DNA of 6,266 bases from Spirosoma fluviale (GCA_945906915.1 CAMDSI010000127.1:1-6266); one strand, 5' to 3'. Counted from the first letter of the stretch, positions 1 through 6,266 are shown. Numbers and translations: made by a program. Notes: generated by a model from the letters alone, not told the origin.

Positions 1-1830
1 GTCGCCACGGCTTCGGAACGATTGAATTATGTGCCTAGCTATGAAAGTAGGGAATCCTTACAACCCTTGCAGACCTATGTGTCTGATGATTATTTCGGGA
101 TATTGGGAGAGAATCAAGGAGAATGGCTCGAAGGTAATGACGCGACAAATGAAGCCTTATCGGTAGGCATTGGTCGGATTCCAGCCAGATCCTTTGAAGA
201 AGCAAATACGGTAGTGAGTAAACTTATTAGTTATGAGTCCCAAAATCGCAAACAACCCTATCGGTTCGCTTGGCTAGCCGATGATGGCGATTCAAATATT
301 CACGTACAAGATGCAGAAGACTTCTCCGCGTTAATTCCTGAGGCATTTCAAGTTCAAAAAACCTACCTAGATCAATTTCCTCAAGAAGTAGCTAACGGAA
401 TATATACGTCTGCCGCTGGCAAAAAGGCAAGCCTCGACTTATTTAACCAAGAGGCAGATTTTATACATTTCTTGGGTCACGGATCAGAATCAGCCTGGAC
501 AGACGAAAAAGTCATTACCAATAACGAATTGCAAAACCTAAAAAATAGCCAACACCTGCCCATCCTTTTAACGGCTACGTGTCAGTTTGGGCGTTTTGAC
601 GATCCTAATCAAATGTCTGGCGCAGAAATTAGTCTATTGTCGAATCAGGGGGGAGCCATTGCCCTTATTTCGACGACAAGACCCGTTTTTCAGAGTAGCA
701 ATTATCTATTCGGGCAAGCATTTTATAGACAATTAACTAATCATCTAAATACTACCGATTACCGCTTAGGGGATATATTCAGAGATGCTAAAAATGATAG
801 TCAATCTGGTGTTATTAACCGCAATATCACCCTTTTAGGTGATCCTTCGTTAAATCTACCTTGGAATCAAAAACAGCTGAGTATTAAAATAGACACGTTG
901 CCCTCTGGCTTAATTCAAGGCCAAACCACCCCTAGCATCGATGGAGAAATCCAGGTATATTATTATGGGGAAGAGCGATCCGTGCAGACTTTGGGAACAA
1001 AAACAGATAAATACAACTACCGCATCCCTGGAAACCTAGAGGGCACGCACGCTGCCACCATCCAAAAAGGCAAATTCAATCTAGCTAACCTACCTGCGTC
1101 TGGATTAAAATGGATTGCACGTACTGCCACAGAAAACTACGGAGGCGGAATGCGAAGTGTATTGAAAGCGAGTTCAGAGGCAAAAGAAAGCACTCCTCCC
1201 GTGCTTTCAGCAAGCTTATTAAACGAATCTAATATACAAGCTTGCTCCCCTAATCCGATTTTAAAAATTAACATAACAGACGCCAGCTCGCTTCGATTTG
1301 TGGGACCTAAAGGCGAATTAGCTTATTTGACCGTAAACGACACCTTAAAAATCCCCATCGCCAATCTTTTTTCACCCGAATTGAATAATAGCAAACAAGG
1401 AACACTCCTCTTCCCGTTTCAATCTTTACAACCTGGAAATTATCGAATTAAAGCGAATTGTTTTGACCTACATACGAATCAGGGATTTTGTTCGTTTGAT
1501 TTCACGGTTTCCTCTTTAACGAAAGAGAATAGTTCGCTTAGAATTTATCCTAATCCAATGACAGAACGAAGTAATTTCTCCTTTATTCAAGAGAAACGTT
1601 GGACGAGCTACTTCTACAAACTAAAAATTTATAGTAACTTAGGGAAACAAATTTTAGAGAAAACCGGCTTGGTTCCTGGAAGCGATTCTGTCAACCAAAC
1701 TTTCTCGATCGATTGGAGTGCAGAAGAGAAAAACCAATTAGATTTTATCAACTACTATCAATTAGAATTAACTTACGATACGGGAGCTCCATTTCAAAGC
1801 TTTAGCGGTCGAATTGGAAATATAAAATAG
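1..1830 (+). CDS. porU: T9SS C-terminal signal peptidase/sortase PorU (partial, 5' end outside window)
   Basis: This is the C-terminal 609 residues of PorU, the cell-surface cysteine protease (peptidase family C25, gingipain-like) that removes the CTD of T9SS cargo and attaches the cargo to the cell surface. The frame is open to base 1, so the gene begins upstream; the TTG at 22 is an internal Leu codon. Numbering from base 1, the C25 domain runs to about residue 287. It contains the catalytic His in FLGHG (His160, bases 478-480) and the catalytic Cys in TATCQFGRFDDP (Cys194, bases 580-582), and ends at LLGDPSLNLPW. Ig-like beta regions follow. A CTD-like segment from about residue 505 contains YPNP (516-519). 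Full-length PorU proteins usually exceed 1,000 residues, so roughly half is missing. porV follows after 3 bp, the classic porU-porV order. The frame is intact with no sign of decay. The family assignment is very secure; activity is inferred from the intact catalytic pair. Confidence 0.95.
   Translation, partial: VATASERLNYVPSYESRESLQPLQTYVSDDYFGILGENQGEWLEGNDATNEALSVGIGRIPARSFEEANTVVSKLISYESQNRKQPYRFAWLADDGDSNIHVQDAEDFSALIPEAFQVQKTYLDQFPQEVANGIYTSAAGKKASLDLFNQEADFIHFLGHGSESAWTDEKVITNNELQNLKNSQHLPILLTATCQFGRFDDPNQMSGAEISLLSNQGGAIALISTTRPVFQSSNYLFGQAFYRQLTNHLNTTDYRLGDIFRDAKNDSQSGVINRNITLLGDPSLNLPWNQKQLSIKIDTLPSGLIQGQTTPSIDGEIQVYYYGEERSVQTLGTKTDKYNYRIPGNLEGTHAATIQKGKFNLANLPASGLKWIARTATENYGGGMRSVLKASSEAKESTPPVLSASLLNESNIQACSPNPILKINITDASSLRFVGPKGELAYLTVNDTLKIPIANLFSPELNNSKQGTLLFPFQSLQPGNYRIKANCFDLHTNQGFCSFDFTVSSLTKENSSLRIYPNPMTERSNFSFIQEKRWTSYFYKLKIYSNLGKQILEKTGLVPGSDSVNQTFSIDWSAEEKNQLDFINYYQLELTYDTGAPFQSFSGRIGNIK
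1513..1827 (+). other. CTD-like C-terminal domain of PorU
   Basis: The last ~105 residues of PorU look like a T9SS C-terminal sorting domain. There is a short polar linker, then LRIYPNPM (YPNP at bases 1546-1557), then a strand with the pattern LKIYSNLGKQILEKTG, and final beta-strand-like segments up to the stop. The YPNP-strand-'x-G-K' pattern is typical of CTDs and of PorU C-termini. In Porphyromonas gingivalis, PorU itself keeps its CTD uncleaved. Whether that holds here is inferred. The exact left boundary is approximate. Confidence 0.65.
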
Positions 1831-1833
1831 CCC

Positions 1834-1887
1834 ATGAAACATTTAGTGACCCTGATTTTATGCACACTAGGATTTAATGTCCTTGCT
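1834..1887 (+). other. Signal peptide of PorV
   Basis: Residues 1-18 show a Lys/His n-region (MKH), a hydrophobic core (LVTLILCTLGFNV) and a signal peptidase I-type end (VLA before Gln19). This directs the protein to the Sec pathway and then the outer membrane. Cys10 lies inside the hydrophobic core, so it is not a lipoprotein site. Confidence 0.8.
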
Positions 1888-2985
1888 CAAACGACATTAG
1901 TTTCAGGCCAAATCAATGCTGGACGAATTCCTACTCCCACCCTGCTATTCTTAAATGTAGCACCTGATGCGCGTTCTGCTGCAATGGGGGACGCGGGAGT
2001 GGCCTTATCAGTAGATGCCAATGCCATTCGCTGGAATACGGCAAAATTAGCAACCACAGATAAGAAAATGGGTTTTTCCATGTCCTATACGCCTTGGTTA
2101 CGCAATCTAGTCAACGACATGGCACTCTATAACATAGCGGGCTATACGGTGACGAAGAAGAATTTAGTCTTTGGCTTTTCGGTTGATTATTTTGATCAAG
2201 GGATGTTCCAAGCGACTTTAGATAACGGAACAAGTGCAGGTAATTTTAATTCAAAAGAATTTGCGCTAGGTATTTCGCACGCTAGAAAATTATCGCCGGC
2301 ACTTTCTTTAGGAATGAATTTGAAATACATTAATTCGAATTTATTAGGCAATTACCAAGGTGGCGGAGGAATTAGCAATGCCTTGAAGCCAGCCGAAACA
2401 GTGGCAGCGGATATCTCGGTCTTTTATTCGAAGCCCACAACGGCCCCTTGGAAATATAGCTATGGCCTTACGCTTTCAAACATATCAGGTAAGGTAACCT
2501 ACGGTGGAACAGAGAAGAACTTTATTCCTACGAATTTACGTGTCGGTATGGCTGCCACACACGAGATAGATGATTTGAATAAATTAACATTCACCGTTGA
2601 CTTCAATAAATTGATGGTTCCTACACCTCCTGCCTACGTAAATGGGAAAATGGTAGGCACGGATCCGGCGACGGTTTCAGCGATTGGAGGGATTTTTGGA
2701 TCTTTAGGGGATGCGCCAGACGGGATTAGTGAGGAAATCAAAGAGGTGACTACCTCTATCGGTGCTGAATATTTATTTAATAATTCTTTTGCCTTACGAA
2801 CAGGCTATTTTAATGAGAGTGAAATGAAGGGAAATCGCAAGTACTTTACCTTTGGCGTAGGCTTTAAGATGGACTCGAAATACGGTCTTGACTTTGCTTA
2901 CTTAGTCCCTAGTGGACAAGGGAGTCCACTTGCGAATACCTTACGTTTAACGCTCATTGCGGGCATTAATCAGCCCGTTAAATAA
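1834..2985 (+). CDS. porV: T9SS outer-membrane protein PorV (LptO family)
   Basis: PorV is an outer-membrane beta-barrel of the FadL-like type. In the T9SS it takes CTD-bearing cargo from the SprA/Sov translocon and presents it to the PorU sortase in the attachment complex. The 383-residue product has a signal peptide with likely cleavage after Ala18 (NVLA|Q). The family's N-terminal block follows at about residues 39-73 (FLNVAPDARSAAMGDAGVA, then IRWNTAKLA), with SYTPWLRNLVNDM at 84-96. The conserved C-terminal half includes GGIFGSLGDAP from residue 285, ALRTGYFNESEMKGNRKYFTFG, and PLANTLRLTL close to the end. Length is normal for PorV. A small variation is WNTAK where many homologues have WNPAK. 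The start is the ATG 3 bp after the porU stop. No Shine-Dalgarno is visible, so translation is probably coupled to porU or relies on the AT-rich leader. Confidence 0.95.
   Translation: MKHLVTLILCTLGFNVLAQTTLVSGQINAGRIPTPTLLFLNVAPDARSAAMGDAGVALSVDANAIRWNTAKLATTDKKMGFSMSYTPWLRNLVNDMALYNIAGYTVTKKNLVFGFSVDYFDQGMFQATLDNGTSAGNFNSKEFALGISHARKLSPALSLGMNLKYINSNLLGNYQGGGGISNALKPAETVAADISVFYSKPTTAPWKYSYGLTLSNISGKVTYGGTEKNFIPTNLRVGMAATHEIDDLNKLTFTVDFNKLMVPTPPAYVNGKMVGTDPATVSAIGGIFGSLGDAPDGISEEIKEVTTSIGAEYLFNNSFALRTGYFNESEMKGNRKYFTFGVGFKMDSKYGLDFAYLVPSGQGSPLANTLRLTLIAGINQPVK
2911..2930 (+). repeat. Short perfect inverted repeat near the 3' end of porV
   Basis: Seven-base arms AGTGGAC and GTCCACT flank a 6-base loop about 55 bases before the porV stop. 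In RNA this would be a compact hairpin. No T-tract follows, and the bases encode the family-conserved SGQGSPL, so it may be accidental. Confidence 0.35.
2946..2982 (+). repeat. Overlapping inverted repeats at the porV/M16 junction
   Basis: Seven-base arms TTTAACG (2946-2952) and CGTTAAA (2976-2982) pair perfectly. Inside them, CGGGC (2960-2964) and GCCCG (2973-2977) can form a competing stem. The structure ends just before the porV stop and 4 bases before the M16 ATG. It could affect translation of the downstream gene, but it lies wholly in coding sequence. Confidence 0.3.
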
Positions 2986-2986
2986 T

Positions 2987-4252
2987 ATGCTAGATCGCAG
3001 TATTGCCCCAGCCGCCTATCCGGTGGATAAAATTTTATTCCCTACACCTAATCAGTTCACCTTAGCGAATGGAATTCAGGTTTGGGTCGTTTCTGCTGGC
3101 GAACAGGAGGTTTTTAAATTTGAATTAAGTACGAAAGCAGGGGCGATTCATAGCCCTTTAGCGGGGTTAGCGGGAATGACGGCTTCTCTGATGAAAAGAG
3201 GAACGTCTACCCATTCAGCGCAAGCCATAAATCAAGATTTTGATTTTTTCGGCGCATTTTGGGATATCCAAGCCAGTTTAGACCATGGCACTTTTACCGT
3301 ATATGGCTTGAATAAGCACTTTAACTCTTTAATACCGCTGGTAGCAGAAATTCTACAGGACGCTATATTCCCCGCCGACGAAGTAGAAAAAGAGATTGAA
3401 ATTGAGCGCCAAAAAACGAAGCTCAATTGGGAGAAAACCTCCTATTCAGCGAGCCAAAAATTTAGAGCACAGATTTTTCCAAACGACCCATATGGCCGTT
3501 TCACTTTGGCAGATGATTTTGATTGTTTAGATCAAAAAATAATTATTGAGCAGTTTGAAGCTACTTGGAAAACACAGCAACCGGTTATTTTCCTTTCCGG
3601 AAAGATTTCAGAGGAGCAGATCAAATTTTTAGATCAGACCCTAGGACAAATTTCGTTTAGTAGTCCGGTGATTCACATACCAACCCTTCAGCCTGCGCCC
3701 AAGCCCCTAAAAATAAGGGAAGAAAAAGAGGGATCCGTTCAGAGTTCCATTCGATTCGGTCTGCCTGCCATTTCTAGAGCCCATCCGGACTATTTTAATT
3801 TTAGCCTGATGAATACCGTTTTGGGTGGCTATTTTGGATCTAGATTGCAGAAAAATATCAGAGAAGACAAAGGATTCACCTATGGCATCTCCTCCAGCCT
3901 AGCCCCTTATCCGCGCGGCGGCTATTGGGTGGTGGGAACGGATGTAAATGGGGAAAATGTGAATGAGACTTTGGCAGAAATCAAAAAAGAAATAACCATT
4001 CTTCAAAACGATTTAGTCTCAGAAGAGGAATTAGACATCGTAAGAAATTACCTGATGGGAAGCTTCACCGGCGAATTGACGCAAGCTTTCGATATCGCCG
4101 AAAAAGTAAGGGTAATTCAATTAGATGGCCTGGCACCTGATTATTATGACCAGTTCCAAGATCATATACAAAATATCCAGGCCCAGGATATTAGAGACAT
4201 GGCTGCTAAATACCTGAACCTGAATCAAATGCACGAGGTTATCGTGGGTTAA
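2987..4252 (+). CDS. M16-family peptidase-like protein lacking the zinc motif (probable non-catalytic subunit)
   Basis: A 421-residue protein of the M16 (pitrilysin/processing-peptidase) superfamily, the size of one two-domain M16B chain. The N-terminal half runs from about residue 17 to 220, with NDPYGR at 166-171. The C-terminal half includes the block NTVLGGYFGSRLQ followed by IREDKGFTYGISS. At the position of the inverzincin motif (normally GLAHFxEH...GT) it reads GLAGMTASLMKRGT, so both His ligands and the catalytic Glu are absent (residues 63-67). Glutamates remain at 132-140, where the third ligand region lies. The Arg292/Tyr299 pair, spaced like R824/Y831 of insulin-degrading enzyme, is present. 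This is the signature of the non-catalytic subunit of two-chain M16B peptidases. There is no signal peptide, so it is probably cytoplasmic. The chosen start is the ATG 1 bp after the porV stop; an upstream TTG at 2957 would overlap porV and add ten residues unlike the family. Substrate and partner are unknown. Confidence 0.85.
   Translation: MLDRSIAPAAYPVDKILFPTPNQFTLANGIQVWVVSAGEQEVFKFELSTKAGAIHSPLAGLAGMTASLMKRGTSTHSAQAINQDFDFFGAFWDIQASLDHGTFTVYGLNKHFNSLIPLVAEILQDAIFPADEVEKEIEIERQKTKLNWEKTSYSASQKFRAQIFPNDPYGRFTLADDFDCLDQKIIIEQFEATWKTQQPVIFLSGKISEEQIKFLDQTLGQISFSSPVIHIPTLQPAPKPLKIREEKEGSVQSSIRFGLPAISRAHPDYFNFSLMNTVLGGYFGSRLQKNIREDKGFTYGISSSLAPYPRGGYWVVGTDVNGENVNETLAEIKKEITILQNDLVSEEELDIVRNYLMGSFTGELTQAFDIAEKVRVIQLDGLAPDYYDQFQDHIQNIQAQDIRDMAAKYLNLNQMHEVIVG
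3173..3187 (+). other. Degenerate HxxEH zinc site in the M16-like protein
   Basis: The five codons that align with HxxEH encode Gly-Met-Thr-Ala-Ser. The surrounding GLA before it and KRGT after it are kept, so the alignment is unambiguous. With both His ligands and the Glu base replaced, this chain cannot perform canonical M16 zinc hydrolysis by itself. Confidence 0.85.
3860..3883 (+). other. Arg/Tyr pair motif of the M16-like C-terminal domain
   Basis: REDKGFTY gives Arg292 and Tyr299 with a spacing of seven. In M16 enzymes this Arg and Tyr from the C-terminal domain help bind substrate in the active site formed with the zinc-bearing domain. Its retention beside a lost zinc motif argues for function as a partner subunit and not for simple decay. 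Confidence 0.7.
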
Positions 4253-4274
4253 GAATTAGAACGAGGCTAATTCT
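4252..4274. terminator. Inverted repeat at the convergent junction, candidate bidirectional terminator
   Basis: A perfect 8-bp inverted repeat (AGAATTAG, 7-base loop, CTAATTCT) spans the 3-bp space between the stop codons of the M16-like gene and the minus-strand kinase, and runs into the kinase's last codons. The position suits a shared terminator for both converging transcripts. The stem is AT-rich (2 G/C of 8), and no clean T-tract follows on either strand. A chance match within coding sequence is possible. Confidence 0.4.
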
Positions 4275-5164
4275 CTAAATTCATTTACACGGCTAGCTAA
4301 ATCTGCTTCCGTAATTTCGAATAAACGCTCAGTACCGAATTTCTCCACACAGAAGGAGGCCATCGCCGAACCGTGGACAATCGCTTTGCGCATGTTTTCG
4401 AAGGAGATATCGTCTGTTTTTGCAAGGTAACCGATAAATCCACCTACAAAGGTGTCACCAGCTCCCGTCGGATCAAACACGTCTTCTAGTGGCAAAGCTG
4501 GGCAATAGAACATGCGATCCCCTTGGAATAACAAGGCACCGTGCTCCCCTTTCTTAATAATTAAGGTTTTAGGTCCCATCGCCATGATTAATCTCGCGGC
4601 TGTCCGGAGCGAATATTGCTCGGATAATTGACGTGCCTCCTCATCATTGATGCAAAGCACATCCACCATCGTCAAAACACGCTTCAAATCATCCATCGCT
4701 ACATCCATCCAGAAATTCATCGTGTCCATAACGACTAATTTGGGACGTTTGTTTAGTCCTTGAATAGCCTCCATTTGAACTTGTGGAGTTAAGTTTCCTA
4801 ACATTAAATAATCACAATCTTGATAAGATGCTGGGATAGCTGGTTTGAAATCTGCTAACACATTTAATTCCGTCACCAAGGTGTCACGGGAATTCATATT
4901 GTTATGGTATTTACCTGCCCAAAAGAAGGATTTCTCCCCTTTCTTAATCTGTAAGCCATCTAGATTTATTCCGCGTGAAGTCAACGTGTCCATGTATTCT
5001 TGGGGAAAATCATCCCCCACCACAGCTACCACATTTACCTTAGGTAAAAAGAAGGCCGCAGATAAGGCGATGTAAGTACAAGATCCACCGATGATTTTAT
5101 CGGTTTTCCCATAAGGGGTTTCAAGGGCGTCGAACGCTACGGTTCCAATGGATAATAAGCTCAT
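4256..5164 (-). CDS. PfkB-family carbohydrate/nucleoside kinase
   Basis: A 302-residue ribokinase-fold kinase that transfers the gamma-phosphate of ATP to a sugar or nucleoside hydroxyl; it is predicted to be cytosolic. The N-terminal substrate-side glycine motif is IIGGSCTYIALSA (about 24-36). An NxxE-type motif is seen at Asn173-Glu176 (CINDEEA), and KKGEHGA lies at 204-210. The PfkB signature 2, DPTGAGDTFVGGF, is at 231-243 with the catalytic base Asp237 and the GAG anion hole, so the enzyme should be active. Length is normal. From memory, the opening GTVAFDALETPYGKTDKIIGG resembles a kinase widespread in Bacteroidota and annotated only as sugar kinase or ribokinase-like. The sequence does not reveal the substrate. 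The ATG is 10 bp after the stop of the upstream gene, with an AT-rich leader and no strong Shine-Dalgarno. It is probably the second gene of a two-gene transcript and converges on the M16-like gene. Confidence 0.9.
   Translation of the reverse strand: MSLLSIGTVAFDALETPYGKTDKIIGGSCTYIALSAAFFLPKVNVVAVVGDDFPQEYMDTLTSRGINLDGLQIKKGEKSFFWAGKYHNNMNSRDTLVTELNVLADFKPAIPASYQDCDYLMLGNLTPQVQMEAIQGLNKRPKLVVMDTMNFWMDVAMDDLKRVLTMVDVLCINDEEARQLSEQYSLRTAARLIMAMGPKTLIIKKGEHGALLFQGDRMFYCPALPLEDVFDPTGAGDTFVGGFIGYLAKTDDISFENMRKAIVHGSAMASFCVEKFGTERLFEITEADLASRVNEFRELASF
4436..4474 (-). other. PfkB signature 2 with catalytic Asp
   Basis: This segment encodes DPTGAGDTFVGGF. The GAGD core forms the anion hole and holds the base Asp237, which deprotonates the substrate hydroxyl in ribokinase-fold kinases. 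All key residues are intact. Confidence 0.88.
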
Positions 5165-5174
5165 AATAAATGTT

Positions 5175-6266
5175 TTAACCTACTTTAGGACAACGACTAA
5201 AGACTTGGTTTGGGTTGAAAAAATACCGGTAGGTAATAAAAGTTTTATCATTCGTGGCTCCTAACTGGGAGACAAATCGAAGCATTTTAGGATTAAAGTC
5301 CCCCACCCAGTTCATATCCATGGTTGCATAGGGATAGAAAGGATTCGTTCGAGCGACTTCTCGGAATCGAAGGGCAATAGCCGATTCGACTCCCTTGCCT
5401 TGGTGATCTGGAGTTACGCCAAAAATCACCCCACAAGTACGGGTCAACGTTCCTTTCATCTTTAATAAAAGGAATTTAATCATGCCCCACCAGTTCAGTT
5501 TCCCGTTCAGGTGTTTGACGATTTGGTTCAAATCAGGGATGACAATAAAGAAAGCCACTGGCGTCCCATCGGTTGTGTAGGCAAACCACAATAATTGCTC
5601 ATCGATGATGGGCTTCATAGTTTTCACTAGTTTTTGGGCAGATTCCGAACTCATTTCCTTCACCCCAGGGAATTTAGCCCAGGCAGCATTGAAAATGAAG
5701 CGAAAATCTTCCGCGTATTTGGTCAAATTACTCTTTTCGATGTGTTGAAAAACGTAATCAGGGTTATTAAAAATGCGTTGTGCTTTTTCTTCAATGCCCG
5801 GCGTGACGTTTGCTCCTGCAATAGGCGACACGAATACGTATTGTTGAAAATAATCTTTAAATCCGTAATTCTCGAAGAAAGGAATGTAATAGGGTTTCGT
5901 CCAGGGCATTTTGTAGGTGGGCTCAAACTCCCAGCCTTTGACCATCAACCCCCAGAAACCATCGCGCTCCCCAAAATTAATCGGGCCATCCATCCCCTCC
6001 ATTCCTCTCTCCGCTAGCCAAGTTTTGCAGGCATCAAAAAGTAGTACAGCTGCACTTTCATTCTCCACACACTCAAAAAAGCCCATGCCACCCACGGGAA
6101 CCTCGCCTTCTTTCGTATTCCGCTCATAAAAAGCGGCTACTCGGCCGATAGGCTCACTGGAATCCGAAAACAAAATCCAGCGAATTGCCTCTCCTTGCTT
6201 AAAATGGGGGTTCTTACGTGAATCAAAAATTGATTCCACATCGTTGTTCAACGGACGAATCCAATT
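5175..6266 (-). CDS. GNAT-like N-acetyltransferase-fold protein (partial, 5' end outside window)
   Basis: The visible 363 residues form the bulk of a protein type common in Bacteroidota, usually annotated as hypothetical or GNAT family. The frame is open to the right edge and reads NWIRPLNNDVESIFD there. The TTG at 6251 is therefore the Leu codon inside the conserved 'W-x-x-PL-x-x-D' opening, and the true start lies beyond the window. Blocks resembling that family, as I recall it, are KNPHFKQGEAIRWIL and IGRVAAF near the start, then GPINFGERDGFWGLMVKGW and YYIPFFENYGF. The C-terminal part has a GNAT motif A-like loop, GVTPDHQGKGVESA (Gln289 and Gly292 of the visible part). It departs from the R/Q-x-x-G-x-G/A consensus by having Glu at the last position. 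That makes acetyl-CoA binding plausible but unproved, and the substrate is unknown. There is no signal peptide or membrane segment in the visible part. The kinase follows after 10 bp, suggesting co-transcription. E. coli YghO may be a distant relative, recalled with low confidence. Confidence 0.75.
   Translation of the reverse strand, partial: NWIRPLNNDVESIFDSRKNPHFKQGEAIRWILFSDSSEPIGRVAAFYERNTKEGEVPVGGMGFFECVENESAAVLLFDACKTWLAERGMEGMDGPINFGERDGFWGLMVKGWEFEPTYKMPWTKPYYIPFFENYGFKDYFQQYVFVSPIAGANVTPGIEEKAQRIFNNPDYVFQHIEKSNLTKYAEDFRFIFNAAWAKFPGVKEMSSESAQKLVKTMKPIIDEQLLWFAYTTDGTPVAFFIVIPDLNQIVKHLNGKLNWWGMIKFLLLKMKGTLTRTCGVIFGVTPDHQGKGVESAIALRFREVARTNPFYPYATMDMNWVGDFNPKMLRFVSQLGATNDKTFITYRYFFNPNQVFSRCPKVG

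Noticed and set aside
22..24. TTG at 22 as the start of porU
   Set aside because: The frame is open to base 1, and the sequence after it begins in the middle of a C25 peptidase domain. The gene starts outside the window.
1855..1863. Possible lipobox in the PorV signal peptide (Cys10)
   Set aside because: The Cys lies within the hydrophobic core, with a further hydrophobic run and a good signal peptidase I site (VLA|Q) after it.
2957..2986. TTG at 2957 as the start of the M16-like gene
   Set aside because: It would overlap porV by 29 bases and add MRALISPLNN, which looks like out-of-frame porV sequence. The ATG at 2987 directly after the porV stop gives the natural N-terminus MLDRSIAP.
4845..5075. 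Plus-strand open frame of 76 codons inside the kinase gene
   Set aside because: It is antisense to a well-conserved PfkB coding region and shows no recognisable motif.
5183..5202. Six-base inverted repeat CTTTAG/CTAAAG near the 3' end of the GNAT-like gene as a terminator
   Set aside because: It is short and AT-rich, lacks a T-tract, and lies within coding sequence 10 bp before a co-directional gene, where termination is not expected.
5634..6129. Open frames of 127 and 70 codons antisense to the GNAT-like gene, plus a 67-codon frame on its own strand
   Set aside because: All overlap a clear, conserved coding frame and have low-complexity or unstructured translations; they are frame shadows.
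1..6266. CRISPR arrays, tRNA/rRNA genes, insertion sequences, phage genes or a defence system
   Set aside because: No spaced direct repeats, cloverleaf-like sequences, transposase motifs or terminal inverted repeats were seen. Coding sequence fills almost all bases with uniform composition.

Overview
The window comes from a member of the Bacteroidota, probably the class Cytophagia. The evidence is a gingipain-type sortase (PorU) followed directly by PorV, two parts of the type IX secretion system (T9SS), which is restricted to that phylum. A Bacteroidota-style PfkB kinase and a GNAT-like protein also fit. The DNA is moderately AT-rich, and start codons lack clear Shine-Dalgarno sequences, as is usual in the phylum. 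A placement near small-genome freshwater Cytophagales is only a guess from the tight packing.

Layout. Bases 1-4252 are a plus-strand block: the 3' part of porU (cut by the left edge), porV, and an M16-family peptidase-like gene. The gaps are 3 bp and 1 bp, so the three are probably co-transcribed. Bases 4256-6266 are a minus-strand block: a GNAT-like protein (5' end cut by the right edge), then a PfkB sugar/nucleoside kinase 10 bp downstream. The blocks converge with 3 bp between their stop codons, and a perfect 8-bp inverted repeat sits on the junction as a candidate two-way terminator. There is no non-coding stretch longer than about 10 bp, and no RNA gene, mobile element, CRISPR array or complete promoter region was seen.

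How the genes work together. In the known T9SS, PorV carries cargo with a C-terminal sorting domain (CTD) from the translocon to PorU. PorU then cuts off the CTD and attaches the cargo to the cell surface. The M16 protein has lost the whole HxxEH zinc motif but keeps the Arg/Tyr pair of the non-catalytic half of two-subunit M16 peptidases. It has no signal peptide, and no catalytic partner lies in the window. Its coupling to porUV may simply be operon history. The kinase and GNAT-like protein form a separate pair of unknown substrate.

I found no convincing new system. The best leads are the zinc-less M16 protein coupled to porUV and the inverted repeat at the convergent junction.
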